Counted from the first letter of the stretch, positions 33,451 to 41,945 are shown. The stretch is 46,722 bases of DNA from an uncultured Bacteroidales bacterium (GCA_902766045.1 CACXCA010000079.1:1-46722); one strand, 5' to 3'. Numbers and translations are program-made. Notes: generated from the sequence alone by a model not told the origin.

Positions 33451-34878
33451 CTAATCTTCAAACAAATCGTCCATAACAACCTCATTATTAACGATTCCCG
33501 AGTGAATACCTTGTAGAACACCATACGTTGTGATCATTGTCAGAGCAAGCGTCTTACGCGTTTTAGTTTCTTCGATAAAACATGCCATCTTCATACGGAG
33601 ATTATTCTCGTAATTCTTTGAAATGGAATAGGGCACTTGAGAAAACTTCATTTCGCAAATAGTAATGACTCGGTCGGCTCGATCAATAAGCAAGTCTATT
33701 TGAGTGCCTTGAGAATCAGAATCGCCCTTTTTTCGCCACGAACTCGAACTTGTAGCTATTCCACTGATTCCAAGCTTCTTTTTGATCTGTGAGAGATGTT
33801 GAAGACACACCGTCTCGAAACTAAAACCTTGCCATGCAATCACTGCCGATGTTGTTAGATTGTTCGTCCAATAATGACTATCCTTTGAATTGTTTCCTCG
33901 TATAAATTTAAAATAAAAGAGCAGGTAATTATCAGATATTCTGTAAAATGAATCTCTTGTAGTTTTCTTGAATTTCGAATAGGTTGTTATAAAATCGCAA
34001 CGCTCAAGGTTGTCAAGGATTTTTGATAGTCCCCCACCCGACAACGATGTCTCTGCAATAATTTCAGACCGCTGTAATCCTTCTCGTTTTTTGGCAAGAG
34101 CCGAAACAACCTCAATATATTTGTCAGCTTGATTGAAAAGCGCATTGAAAAGCTCGTTAAACTCGTTTCCCATCACAGCATTTTTCTCAAAAAAGAGACG
34201 ATCGATATTTTGAGCAAGACTTTCTTTTGGATTTAAAAGACTCAAATAGAAAGGTACACCACCCAAAATCATATAACATTGTAAAATTGTGTATCTGTCC
34301 CATACACATTTATTTGCTGCAAGCATCTGTTCGCACTCACCAAGCGAAAAAGGACGTAAGTAGATTTGTGCGGTTATACGATTATGCAGTCCGCCTTTGT
34401 TTTCTATAAGTTTATCCACCATCCACGATGTCGATGAACCACAAGCAATAAATAGAATGTCGTTTCGCTGAGCCGCCCAAGCATTCCAAAAATATTCTAA
34501 TGCAGCCACAAAACTACTCTTGGGAGTATCAATCCACGGCATCTCATCAAAAAATATCACTTTGCGTTTTGTCGTAGGAAGCGAAATAATCAACTCTTTC
34601 AGCTGACTAAAAGCCTCTTCCCAATTTTTCAGTTCTGGTGCATAACTTGACTTTGAATATAGTTTCAATTGCTCAGCAAAATGTTGTAGCTGAATCTTCT
34701 GAGATTGATTCCGAGCACCCGTGTACGCAAATGTCATTCGCTTTTCAAACAAAGAGTTTATCAGAAACGTTTTACCAATACGTCGCCGTCCATACACTAT
34801 AACAAACTCAGAACGCTTTGATTTATAAAGTGTTTCCAAACTTTCTATTTCTTTATTTCTGCCAACGATACTACCCAT
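33451..34878 (-). CDS. P-loop ATPase with C-terminal PD-(D/E)XK-like domain (ATPase_2/DUF234 type)
   Basis: A 475-aa STAND-like/AAA ATPase of the archaeal-type family. Walker A is GRRRIGKT (30-37) and Walker B is VIFFDEMPWID (about 108-118). A winged-helix-like region follows (RSEIIAETSLSGGGLSKILDNLERCDFI). The C-terminal domain has a nuclease-like IDLLIDRADRVITICEMKFS pattern (Asp, then E-x-K). Such ATPases occur in lineage-specific expansions in prokaryotes, and their cellular role is unsettled. The start at 34878 is chosen because the promoter box at 34900-34907 lies inside the longer reading from 34941. The gene is bracketed by near-identical 90-bp repeats, and the right copy abuts its promoter. 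Confidence 0.88.
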   Translation of the reverse strand: MGSIVGRNKEIESLETLYKSKRSEFVIVYGRRRIGKTFLINSLFEKRMTFAYTGARNQSQKIQLQHFAEQLKLYSKSSYAPELKNWEEAFSQLKELIISLPTTKRKVIFFDEMPWIDTPKSSFVAALEYFWNAWAAQRNDILFIACGSSTSWMVDKLIENKGGLHNRITAQIYLRPFSLGECEQMLAANKCVWDRYTILQCYMILGGVPFYLSLLNPKESLAQNIDRLFFEKNAVMGNEFNELFNALFNQADKYIEVVSALAKKREGLQRSEIIAETSLSGGGLSKILDNLERCDFITTYSKFKKTTRDSFYRISDNYLLFYFKFIRGNNSKDSHYWTNNLTTSAVIAWQGFSFETVCLQHLSQIKKKLGISGIATSSSSWRKKGDSDSQGTQIDLLIDRADRVITICEMKFSQVPYSISKNYENNLRMKMACFIEETKTRKTLALTMITTYGVLQGIHSGIVNNEVVMDDLFED

Positions 34879-34899
34879 ATTGCTATTTTTTTTATTGCA

Positions 34900-34907
34900 C
34901 AAATATA
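34900..34907 (-). promoter_or_regulatory. Promoter -7 box of repeat-flanked ATPase
   Basis: TATATTTG on the minus strand, start predicted near 34893, 15 bases before the ATG. The first upstream palindrome (34931-34959) would cover the -33 region, an operator-like position. Confidence 0.7.
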
Positions 34908-34918
34908 AATAATAATTC

Positions 34919-35021
34919 ATTATTACCCATCCACAACTCAATATTTTTTCGAGTTATGGCAACTTATAAAAATTATTATCCGTCCACAACTCGATATTTT
35001 TTCGAGTTATGGCAACTTATA
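34919..35021. repeat. 90-bp direct repeat, right copy, with third palindrome arm extension
   Basis: Bases 34919-35008 are the partner of 33318-33407 (one mismatch). Palindrome cores begin at 34931 and 34984, period 53. This copy continues with ATGGCAACTTATA to about 35021, the same linker found between units, so it may retain the start of a further unit. Confidence 0.85.
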
Positions 35022-35141
35022 ATCGCATTTTCAGTTCGTATATGAGGATGTGATTTTAAGCAAATTATATCCTATCGGATGTAAAATCACATGGTTATAT
35101 ATTTTTTATATGCGATATGATATAAAATGAAGTGATTTGTA

Positions 35142-35149
35142 TAGATTTG
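35142..35149 (+). promoter_or_regulatory. Promoter -7 box of alpha/beta hydrolase gene
   Basis: TAGATTTG matches TAnnTTTG, 33 bases before the ATG at 35182. The region 35030-35170 also contains loosely repeated ATATGAT and GATGTAA motifs. Confidence 0.6.
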
Positions 35150-35181
35150 CATTCGATATGATGTAATTTAATCCTAGTTCT

Positions 35182-35916
35182 ATGCTATTCCACACATACG
35201 GAAATAAAGAGAAACGAAGTCTGCTCCTGATCCACGGATTGGGAGTCTCTCATGAGATATTCCTGCCACTGATAGATTTGTTGAAGGACGACTTCTACAT
35301 CGTCGCAGTGGGAATCGACGGATTCCTGTTGGGACAGACCTCGCAATATACCTCTATCGATGACCAAGCCATGCAGGCGGCTCGGTATGTTCGAGAGAAC
35401 TTGGACGGACATCTGGACGTTGCCTACGGTCTCTCCTTGGGTGGAAAGATTCTGTCCCGAATCTTGGAACGGAATGAGATAGTAATCGACCATGCCATCA
35501 TGGATGCGGCGCCATTGTTGCCTCTTCCCAAGTGGTGCGTGGATCCCCTTCGGTATTACCAGAGTTTCAACGTGTGGACCTGCTATCACTGCACGGGCTT
35601 TTGGAAGTTCATCTTCCATTCCCACTATTTCGACGTGTTGTTGAACGAATGTAAGAAGGTGTGGCCTTATGGAAAGGGCAAATCGGTGCGCGACGGCTAC
35701 AAGGATGTCTATACCCATAAGCTAGAATCGATTCACGGGGCGGATATCCATTTCTGGTATGGTACCAAAGAGGCTTTCGTGGCGAAACCACAGGCGAAGC
35801 ATCTATGCGAAATCCAGCCAGATACACACGTCGAGATCTTCCCCGGTATGAATCACGGGCAACTATTGGTTGACCATCCGGAAGATGTGGCCAAGAGGAT
35901 TCTTGGTATGGTGTAA
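35182..35916 (+). CDS. Alpha/beta hydrolase
   Basis: A 244-aa hydrolase. The oxyanion strand is LLLIHGLGVSHEIFLPL (about 14-30), the nucleophile elbow is VAYGLSLGGKIL (GxSxG, Ser at about 86), and the catalytic His is in FPGMNHGQLLVDHPEDVA near residue 225; the acid is probably in the strand before IHFWYGTKE. There is no signal peptide, so it is cytoplasmic. The substrate is unknown; similar small hydrolases act on esters. The GC-rich coding sequence contrasts with the AT-rich upstream gap. The GNAT gene starts 20 bases downstream, so the two probably share a transcript. Confidence 0.88.
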   Translation: MLFHTYGNKEKRSLLLIHGLGVSHEIFLPLIDLLKDDFYIVAVGIDGFLLGQTSQYTSIDDQAMQAARYVRENLDGHLDVAYGLSLGGKILSRILERNEIVIDHAIMDAAPLLPLPKWCVDPLRYYQSFNVWTCYHCTGFWKFIFHSHYFDVLLNECKKVWPYGKGKSVRDGYKDVYTHKLESIHGADIHFWYGTKEAFVAKPQAKHLCEIQPDTHVEIFPGMNHGQLLVDHPEDVAKRILGMV

Positions 35917-35935
35917 ACGTTTAATTATATGTGAT

Positions 35936-36436
35936 ATGAATATACAACTTCGCAAGTGGACCTTGTTCGACAAAGAGAGCCTGAAAGCCTTGTGCAATGC
36001 GGTTGACAGGCAATATCTCTCCGACCGTCTGCCTTCCCCCTACACCGATTCCGATGCGGAATGGTGGCTGAACATGGTGACGGAGGCAGAGGGCAAGACC
36101 GGTCTATTCCGTGCTGTAACGGTGAACGGGCAGGTGGTGGGTAGCATTTCGGTGGAGCGTAAAGAGGATGTCTATCGCATAGACGGAGAATTGGGCTATA
36201 TGCTACAGACGGACCATTGGTCGAAAGGCATCATGACGCAGGCCGTGGCGCAAATCACTCGCCTAGCTTTCGAACTGCTTGATATCCAACGCATCAGCGC
36301 ACATGTATTCGCCCCTAACATCGCCTCCGCCAAGGTGCTGGAAAAGAACGGATATGAACTGGAGGCTACCATACGCAAAGGAGCCATCAAGGATGGGAAG
36401 GTCTATACGGTGGTGAGGTATGGGGTTGTGAGGTGA
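35936..36436 (+). CDS. GNAT-family N-acetyltransferase (RimJ/RimL type)
   Basis: A 166-aa acetyltransferase. It begins MNIQLRKWTLFDKESLKAL and carries ELGYMLQTDHWSKGIMTQAVAQITRLAFELLDIQRISAHVFAPNIASAKVLEKNGYELEATIRKGAIKDGK, the complete GNAT core with the acetyl-CoA loop (Q/RxxGxxG/A reduced to HWSKGIMTQA) and the typical AsnxxSxxVLEKxGF segment. It probably acetylates an amino group of a protein N-terminus or small molecule. The start at 35936 is 20 bases after the hydrolase stop; longer readings into the hydrolase gene are unsupported. Confidence 0.92.
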   Translation: MNIQLRKWTLFDKESLKALCNAVDRQYLSDRLPSPYTDSDAEWWLNMVTEAEGKTGLFRAVTVNGQVVGSISVERKEDVYRIDGELGYMLQTDHWSKGIMTQAVAQITRLAFELLDIQRISAHVFAPNIASAKVLEKNGYELEATIRKGAIKDGKVYTVVRYGVVR

Positions 36437-36466
36437 ATAAAAAATAATAAATAAAATGATAATAGC

Positions 36467-37093
36467 ATGAAACTATCTAAAACACTCATATTCGCAATTA
36501 TATTGTTCGTTGTTGTAAACACGCAGTTCCTTTGGGAAGGGGAATTGGGATTTTTAACCTTTCTAATTGACTTCATATTATTTGTGTGTGTGGTTGTGCT
36601 TTTCGTACTTTTTGTTAAAAAGGGGTATAAACTCGTGAGAGAAAAAGTTCGGAATAGACGGGATGTGGTTGAATTAGTGGCATACATACGTGTAAGAGGG
36701 CTGTTGCCTGTGAACTGGAATAGACGGGATGTGGTTGAATTAGTGGCCATTTTCGGGATATTATGCATAATAGCAGTTTGGCCGTATGGAATTATACAAA
36801 GGACTGACATAGAGTCACCCGCCATCATGAAGGCATCTCGCAGAGGCGTTGCGGGAAGTAGCTATGCCCTTTATCTGAAAGAAGATGGCACCTTCCGTGA
36901 CAGACAAATATGTTTTGGAGTTTATGATGAAACAGGTACTTACCGCATCTCAAATGACACTATCTATTTTTTCAGTGATGATTATCAGTTTGATTATGCG
37001 GTGATGGATTCCACCACCATAAGAGTTCATATGAAGCGTGCAAAAGATAAAAATGCATTATCGAATGCTGTTTATTATATACATAACGATTAA
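36467..37093 (+). CDS. Membrane protein of unknown function, paralogue A
   Basis: A 208-aa protein with a hydrophobic N-terminus (about 5-55, two helices, including NTQFLWEGELG) and a third helix at about 88-103. A beta-rich periplasmic or extracytoplasmic domain follows (YALYLKEDGTFRDRQICFGVYDETGTYRISNDTIYFFSDDYQFDYAVMDSTTIRVHMK). It is clearly paralogous to the next gene. Relative to that paralogue it has an extra 22-residue segment produced by a 66-bp in-frame duplication (NRRDVVELVA twice). Function is not recognised. It follows the GNAT gene by 30 bases. Confidence 0.75.
   Translation: MKLSKTLIFAIILFVVVNTQFLWEGELGFLTFLIDFILFVCVVVLFVLFVKKGYKLVREKVRNRRDVVELVAYIRVRGLLPVNWNRRDVVELVAIFGILCIIAVWPYGIIQRTDIESPAIMKASRRGVAGSSYALYLKEDGTFRDRQICFGVYDETGTYRISNDTIYFFSDDYQFDYAVMDSTTIRVHMKRAKDKNALSNAVYYIHND
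36651..36747 (+). repeat. 66-bp in-frame duplication inside paralogue A
   Basis: A 31-bp block starting GGAATAGACGGGATGTGG occurs at 36651-36681 and again at 36717-36747, exactly 66 bases (22 codons) apart and identical. The reading frame is preserved. Confidence 0.85.
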
Positions 37094-37120
37094 TTGATTG
37101 TCATTCAATTATATAGATTT

Positions 37121-37681
37121 ATGAAATTATCCAAGCCCCTCATATTCACCATTCTGTTGCTTCTGGCGGTAAACACGCAATTCCTGTGGGAAGGGAAATT
37201 AGGGGTGTTTATTATACTTGTTTATTTGCTATTGTTTGTCTGTTCTATAGTCCTTTACGTCAGACTAATCAAAAAAGTATATCGATTGATAAAGGGGACG
37301 GATCGAACAAGACAGAATGTGATTGAATGCGTGGTGATGGGCGTATCGCTCTGCCTAATCATCGCTTTTCCGATGGGGATCGTCAGGTTTCCCAATGTGG
37401 GGGCACCCATTAAATTAATGGCCTTTCATGAAGGGGGAGGCGGATGTGGTAGTACACTATATTTCAGGGAGGATGGCAGTTTCGTGGTTCGATACGTATG
37501 TTTCGGGATAGAAGAAAAAAAAGGGTCGTATCGCATCTCCAATGACACGATATATTTTTCCTGTGATGATTTTGCGTTTGACTATGCGGTGATGGATTCT
37601 GTAACTATCAGTGTGCATTTAAAAACTGCAACGGGTGATCGTTTATTGCCCCTCTTTAACATATGCAAAGAGGAGCAATAG
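37121..37681 (+). CDS. Membrane protein of unknown function, paralogue B
   Basis: A 186-aa protein, the tandem paralogue of the preceding gene: both start MKLSKxLIF, share NTQFLWEGxLG, and end with the same type of domain (LYFREDGSFVVRYVCFGIEEKKGSYRISNDTIYFSCDDFAFDYAVMDS). The membrane topology is the same. The start at 37121 is chosen by alignment with paralogue A; a longer reading from 37094 has no counterpart. Gene duplication followed by divergence is evident. No function is assigned. Confidence 0.75.
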   Translation: MKLSKPLIFTILLLLAVNTQFLWEGKLGVFIILVYLLLFVCSIVLYVRLIKKVYRLIKGTDRTRQNVIECVVMGVSLCLIIAFPMGIVRFPNVGAPIKLMAFHEGGGGCGSTLYFREDGSFVVRYVCFGIEEKKGSYRISNDTIYFSCDDFAFDYAVMDSVTISVHLKTATGDRLLPLFNICKEEQ

Positions 37682-37723
37682 ATGGAAATGTTTGTGGGGA
37701 GTTCTCCTACGTTAGTTTTTGTC

Positions 37724-37731
37724 TATATTTG
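37724..37731 (+). promoter_or_regulatory. Promoter -7 box of secreted 307-aa protein gene
   Basis: TATATTTG matches TAnnTTTG, 30 bases before ATG 37761. The longer start at 37719 would lie upstream of transcription. Confidence 0.65.
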
Positions 37732-37760
37732 TTGGGTTTTCATCAAAAAATATTTTAGGA

Positions 37761-38684
37761 ATGATGGGGTTGCTTATATATCATAAATGCTCAGGTAAAT
37801 ATCTGTGCTACATCGGTGCGGTACTCGCTTTTTTACTTATGTCCGCTTCTGCGGATGCACAAAACAATGCAAATAGTGAACCGATAAATGTGGATTGCAC
37901 GTGTCATAGGTATATTTCCGACTTGCCGCCTATGTACTTTATGGAAGATTCATGTGAATATGAGTTTAGCCGTTCCAATGTGCTGAAATTATGCTATAAG
38001 ACGCTTGACTACAAAGATTCTTTGCGGATAGGCAACCATTGGTTCTTTTTTACTGTCAAATGCACTTTCCCATATTCATCATACTCTTGCATGAAGTCGG
38101 AATTGACGGTTCATAAGTCAATTCGTGATTACATCTATCGGGACACTGCACATATATACAATTACACGCGCTACTCTGATGAACGGGCAATGAACCTTTA
38201 TGCCAAACGAGAGTTTGACAAATTCGTATCAGAGATCAAAGATTTCTGCGAAAATACCGAGAATTGTCCGAAGGCAGACTGGGTGGTGACCATAACGACG
38301 CACCCCATCTACGAAAACGACTCAATCGTGACAATGAGCATTCAAACGTACTATTACTTATACGATGCGGCATATAGCACTTGTGTCAACGAAGCGGCTT
38401 CATTCAACAAAAAAATAGGGTTTCAATATGGCTTTGACTTGCTCTCCAAGTACAGTACCTCTGAAATAAATACCCTGCTAAAAGAGGGGTTAAAATCCTA
38501 TCTTGGAATCACTTCGGATGAAGAATTGAAAAATGAGTTGCCAAACTTCATAGATATAAATAATATTCCTCTTCCTCGCTATTGTCCATTTATAACCCGC
38601 AAAGGGGTTCGTTTGGTCTATCAAAATCATGAGATATGGGGCCATGCTGGCGGATTCCCCAATTTTTTCATACCGTTAAAATAA
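37761..38684 (+). CDS. Secreted hypothetical protein, 307 aa
   Basis: Unrecognised protein with a signal peptide (about 12-34, YLCYIGAVLAFLLMSASADAQ). The mature part is Cys-rich for an extracellular protein (VDCTCHRYIS, CYKTLDYKD, CTFPYSSYSCMKS, CENTENCPKADW) and has a region resembling RsiV/PdaC-like domains in its pattern of YYYLYDAAYSTCVNEAASFNKKIG followed by LLKEGLKSYLGI near 245-270. I do not rely on that resemblance. The start at 37761 fits the -7 box at 37724. It follows the paralogous pair on the same strand but has its own promoter. Confidence 0.7.
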   Translation: MMGLLIYHKCSGKYLCYIGAVLAFLLMSASADAQNNANSEPINVDCTCHRYISDLPPMYFMEDSCEYEFSRSNVLKLCYKTLDYKDSLRIGNHWFFFTVKCTFPYSSYSCMKSELTVHKSIRDYIYRDTAHIYNYTRYSDERAMNLYAKREFDKFVSEIKDFCENTENCPKADWVVTITTHPIYENDSIVTMSIQTYYYLYDAAYSTCVNEAASFNKKIGFQYGFDLLSKYSTSEINTLLKEGLKSYLGITSDEELKNELPNFIDINNIPLPRYCPFITRKGVRLVYQNHEIWGHAGGFPNFFIPLK

Positions 38685-38737
38685 ACAAAATCCTCTGGTC
38701 CTGAACGGTTCAAACATAATGTGGTAACATCGTGGAC

Positions 38738-39271
38738 CTACAATCCCTCCCCCAAATCATAAGCCCGCCGCAATGCGTCAGTCGAAGTGATGTCCCCCTT
38801 CTCCTTCACACCCCGCACCAAAATGCGTCCCGCATCCTCTAAGTGGAAAAAGTTGAGACAAAGCTGATACTGTGCAAGAATGCTATCGAAGAGTTCGGGA
38901 AGCGTGGCGGCACCTACCAAGAGGAGTGCCATCTTCTTGATGTTGAAGGTATCCCGAATCGGGTTGTGGCAACGGTCGATAATCGCCTTCAACTGCGCAC
39001 TCAAACCGTAGAAATAGACGGGTGAGGCGATCACCAGCATATCCGCCTGCTTCATTTTGTTGTAGATATCTATCATCTCGTCTTTCTGCACACAGACGTG
39101 CTCTTCGCTCTTGAAACAGGCGTTGCAACCCATGCAGGGCGCCACCTTGTGGTCGTGGACAGAGACGACCTCCACCGTGTGTTTTTGCGATGCACCCCTG
39201 ACGAATGCCTCCACCAATTGATCTGTATTGCCACCCTTCCGTGGACTTCCTGATAGGATTAGTATGTTCAT
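38738..39271 (-). CDS. Flavodoxin-family NAD(P)H-dependent oxidoreductase (Isf-like)
   Basis: A 177-aa FMN protein of the NADPH-dependent FMN reductase/iron-sulfur flavoprotein group. It starts MNILILSGSPRKGGNTDQLVEAF (FMN phosphate loop). It contains APCMGCNACFKSEEHVCVQKDEM, the Cys motif found in Isf-type proteins, and ADMLVIASPVYFYGLSAQLKAIIDRC. The start at 39271 matches the family N-terminus; the longer reading adds an unlikely tail. A second protein of the same family is encoded at 43169-43741. The electron partner is not evident. Confidence 0.9.
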   Translation of the reverse strand: MNILILSGSPRKGGNTDQLVEAFVRGASQKHTVEVVSVHDHKVAPCMGCNACFKSEEHVCVQKDEMIDIYNKMKQADMLVIASPVYFYGLSAQLKAIIDRCHNPIRDTFNIKKMALLLVGAATLPELFDSILAQYQLCLNFFHLEDAGRILVRGVKEKGDITSTDALRRAYDLGEGL

Positions 39272-39383
39272 GACTTTTTTACTTTTTTCTCTTCCGATGA
39301 CCTGCTCTGACAATGGTTTAAAATTAAAATTTTTACGCTGCTTGATCTATGTGAATTGTATTGGCTCATAATTTGTTTTAAAG

Positions 39384-40493
39384 TTATTCCTGTTTTTTTA
39401 ATTCACATTCAATTTCTTCGATTGTCGGCAATGCAGATTTCCATTTGTCGGTCATTTCGGTATTTAATCCTGTTTCCCACGAAGCAACTCCAATAGGTTT
39501 ATTTACCGAATCCAATGAATATCTGACAATAATCTCTTTTTTACTTTTTACAAGTAGCAAACCGATTGTTGGAGTGTCGGAAGGATGTTTTAGTACAACA
39601 TCAACAATGTTTTGATACATCACTAATTGCCCCATCATGCCCGGTTCAAAGTCAACAGCCTTTAACTCAACCACAACAAAGCAACGTAATTTAAGATGAT
39701 AAAAAAGCATGTCAATGTAAAAATCTTCTCCGCCTAGTTCCAAATGAATCTGCCTGCCAACATACGAAAATCCTTGACCAAGTTCAAGTAAGAATTTCTC
39801 GACATGGGAAGACAGAGCGTCTTCAATATCTTTTTCCCTGCTATTGGCGTCAGCACCAGTGAAATCTAACAAAAAAGGGTCTTTGAAAAGATATCGCATC
39901 ATATCCGAATCAATGTCAGGCAACGTCGCATCGAAATTGTTCGGGAGTTTGCCTTCTCTCTCTAATGTGTATGCCTGCTGTTGTAAATCCAAAATATTAT
40001 GACTCCAACCGTATTTCAAAGACGCCGCTGCATATAAAAGACGTCTGTTCGGTTCTTTTATCTTTTCCATCAGACAAATGTTGTGCCGCCACGATAATTG
40101 TGCAACGGTGCGTTGCACAATTTCCTCATCAGACCAAATTTCAGCAAATTTACGCATATATTTCAGATTACGGGGAGAGAACCCTTTCAACTCAGGATAC
40201 GCAGTTTTAATATCCGCCGAAAGTTTGTCTATGATTTTGGCACCCCATCCTTCGGATGCTTGCTGTTGCAATATGTTTTTGCCAATTCGGTAGTACATCA
40301 TCATCATCTGAGAATTGGCACTAACCATCACTTTACGACGAGAATTGGAAATCTCAGCCTTAATGGAATTAAAGAACTCTCCATACCACGCTGGCAATTC
40401 TGCATCAGATATGGCAACAGGGAAGAAAACACCCTTTTCCTCAGGTTTGAATCCCTTTCTAGATTCATCATGGTCAATTTTTTCTTTTTTCAT
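39384..40493 (-). CDS. YhcG-type PD-(D/E)XK nuclease protein (DUF1016)
   Basis: A 369-aa protein with the DUF1016 N-terminal domain (SRRKVMVSANSQMMMMYYRIGKNIL, FSPRNLKYMRKFAEIW, VAQLSWRHNICLMEKI). The C-terminal YhcG nuclease domain has GFSYVGRQIHLELGGEDFYIDMLFYHLKLRCFVVVELKAVDFEPGMMGQLVMY, including the D and ExK residues (FYIDML, VVVELK). These proteins are found near mobile and restriction loci; their role is unresolved. A -7 box lies 155 bases upstream, leaving a long leader in which a 38-codon frame (40517-40633) begins 8 bases after the predicted start. Confidence 0.92.
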   Translation of the reverse strand: MKKEKIDHDESRKGFKPEEKGVFFPVAISDAELPAWYGEFFNSIKAEISNSRRKVMVSANSQMMMMYYRIGKNILQQQASEGWGAKIIDKLSADIKTAYPELKGFSPRNLKYMRKFAEIWSDEEIVQRTVAQLSWRHNICLMEKIKEPNRRLLYAAASLKYGWSHNILDLQQQAYTLEREGKLPNNFDATLPDIDSDMMRYLFKDPFLLDFTGADANSREKDIEDALSSHVEKFLLELGQGFSYVGRQIHLELGGEDFYIDMLFYHLKLRCFVVVELKAVDFEPGMMGQLVMYQNIVDVVLKHPSDTPTIGLLLVKSKKEIIVRYSLDSVNKPIGVASWETGLNTEMTDKWKSALPTIEEIECELKKQE

Positions 40494-40647
40494 TTCTGCC
40501 TAACTTTTAGATTTTTTCAAACATCAACTAAATGTGTCCTTGACTCTCTTGATTGAGACGAGGATGTCGCACTCGTTTCCTTCAAAAAGGTGGGGACTTG
40601 TAGAATATAGCCATGATTATTTAAACATGACATTTTATTCCTTATTG

Positions 40648-40655
40648 CAAAGATA
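40648..40655 (-). promoter_or_regulatory. Promoter -7 box upstream of YhcG-type gene
   Basis: TATCTTTG on the minus strand, start predicted near 40641, leaving a leader of about 148 bases before the ATG at 40493. Confidence 0.6.
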
Positions 40656-40724
40656 GAAATTGTCGTCAATATTTTACTGAAAAGAACAGAATTGTTGTGC
40701 ATATTAATACAATCGTATCTCAGC

Positions 40725-41348
40725 CTATCTCCCTCCCTCATTAATACACCATTGCAACTCCTCCAGAAACCGTGCAGCATCCCCACCGTCCATCTGCGTG
40801 TGATGGAACTGGAACGAGATGGGTAATGTGGTCTTAAACCATCCCTTGCGGTATTTCCCCCACATCACCATCGGGTTGTTGAAGACGCCACTGTACTGGT
40901 TGACGATGCTGTCGAGCTCCGTCTCCACCATGGCGGAGGTGCCGATTACCATGGCATCCTCTATGGTGATGCTCTCGCAGGATGTGCTTACCGATTGAGT
41001 CCGTGAGAGATAGTCTGCATTGAACTGCTGCAAATCATCCGTGTAGGGGATGCTGCAGGAGTTGATGCCTCCCGCATGGTTATTCACGATCACGTCGATG
41101 GCAAGTTGGTCGTATCGGTACAGCTTATCACCTTCGGGCAGCATCCGAAACTCTTCGATGCGGCTGGCCGCCTTACCGATGCACCAGCATAGGAGCATGG
41201 TGAACTTCCACCCTCCCCTCTTGCTTTGCTTGAGGAGACGGGTCACGTCGAAGGTCTTGGTGAGTGTCACCATTGGCATGGGCGACTTCATCCACATCTC
41301 GAAGGCATACGCCCGATTGGTCTCTTGAGGGTTGATTTCCTGTTTCAT
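40725..41348 (-). CDS. CAT-family O-acetyltransferase
   Basis: A 207-aa member of the chloramphenicol acetyltransferase (CatA-type) family. The catalytic motif HHTQMDG is at residues 182-188 (HHxxxDG; catalytic His183). TMLLCWCIGKAASRIEEFRML and PISFQFHHTQ match family blocks. Whether it acetylates chloramphenicol cannot be told; many chromosomal Bacteroidota members act on unknown hydroxyl substrates, and the acyl donor is presumed to be acetyl-CoA. It starts 2 bases after the HEAT-like gene stop, so the two are cotranscribed. GC content is higher than that of its neighbours. Confidence 0.88.
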   Translation of the reverse strand: MKQEINPQETNRAYAFEMWMKSPMPMVTLTKTFDVTRLLKQSKRGGWKFTMLLCWCIGKAASRIEEFRMLPEGDKLYRYDQLAIDVIVNNHAGGINSCSIPYTDDLQQFNADYLSRTQSVSTSCESITIEDAMVIGTSAMVETELDSIVNQYSGVFNNPMVMWGKYRKGWFKTTLPISFQFHHTQMDGGDAARFLEELQWCINEGGR

Positions 41349-41350
41349 AC

Positions 41351-41899
41351 TTACTTCATTTTCCCACTTAATATCTTATTCCTGACACATTTGATGGCAG
41401 GTGTATAGTAGTCCATCTCCATTGCTTCCAGGGTGCGTTTCAGTTCCTCCATCAGTTCGGGGTAGAATTGACACATACGGAAGGCGAGTTTCAGGCAAAG
41501 GGACTGGATACCAGGGAGCTCCCGAACATCCATCATGTGTTCCAAGCAGAAGTCGAGGAAGTCGGTCCGAAGATCATCCTCCTCCATCTTAAGGCGCAAC
41601 ACAATGTTCAGGGAGAGGCGTCTTACCGCAGAGTCGCTCGTATGCATGGCAAGGGCGGTCAGTTCATGTAGCATTCCCTGTAGTTGCGAGAGTTCTTTGT
41701 CACTTGCCTTGGTAAGCACCCACAGGGCATTGCGTGCCACACGGTGCTCTGAACTGAAGATGAATTGTCTCGCAAACCCAACAAAATCATTCGATTGTTT
41801 CACCTCGTGATATACCGCTTGCGCTGCCAACTCGCTGTTGGTGCCTTCCAAGCGTTCTTCTGTCAAAGCCATCTGTATCCAGCGTTTATATGATGCCAA
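41351..41899 (-). CDS. HEAT-like repeat protein, 182 aa
   Basis: A helical repeat protein without a signal peptide. Repeats appear as HRVARNALWVLTKASDKELSQLQ, AVRRLSLNIVLRLKMEEDDLRTDFLDFCLEHM and GIQSLCLKLAFRMCQFYPELMEELKRTLEAM. No catalytic residues are recognisable. The 5' end is uncertain: the long reading starts at a TTG (41899), and an ATG at 41872 (MALTEERLEG) gives 173 aa. It is followed directly by the CAT-family gene. Together they could be an enzyme with its binding partner, which is inference. Confidence 0.72.
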   Translation of the reverse strand: MASYKRWIQMALTEERLEGTNSELAAQAVYHEVKQSNDFVGFARQFIFSSEHRVARNALWVLTKASDKELSQLQGMLHELTALAMHTSDSAVRRLSLNIVLRLKMEEDDLRTDFLDFCLEHMMDVRELPGIQSLCLKLAFRMCQFYPELMEELKRTLEAMEMDYYTPAIKCVRNKILSGKMK

Positions 41900-41945
41900 A
41901 CAATTGAACTGTTTGAATGATCAATCAAAATCTCTTCTTCAGTAA

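Noticed and set aside
33451-35021. Insertion sequence bounded by the 90-bp repeats
   Set aside because: The enclosed gene is an ATPase, not a transposase, and the repeats are in direct orientation without terminal inverted ends or a target-site duplication; kept as a repeat-flanked cassette.
40517-40786. 89-codon frame starting inside the CAT-family gene
   Set aside because: The first half overlaps a well-supported coding region and spans the promoter of the YhcG-type gene; only the distal 38 codons are mentioned as a possible leader.
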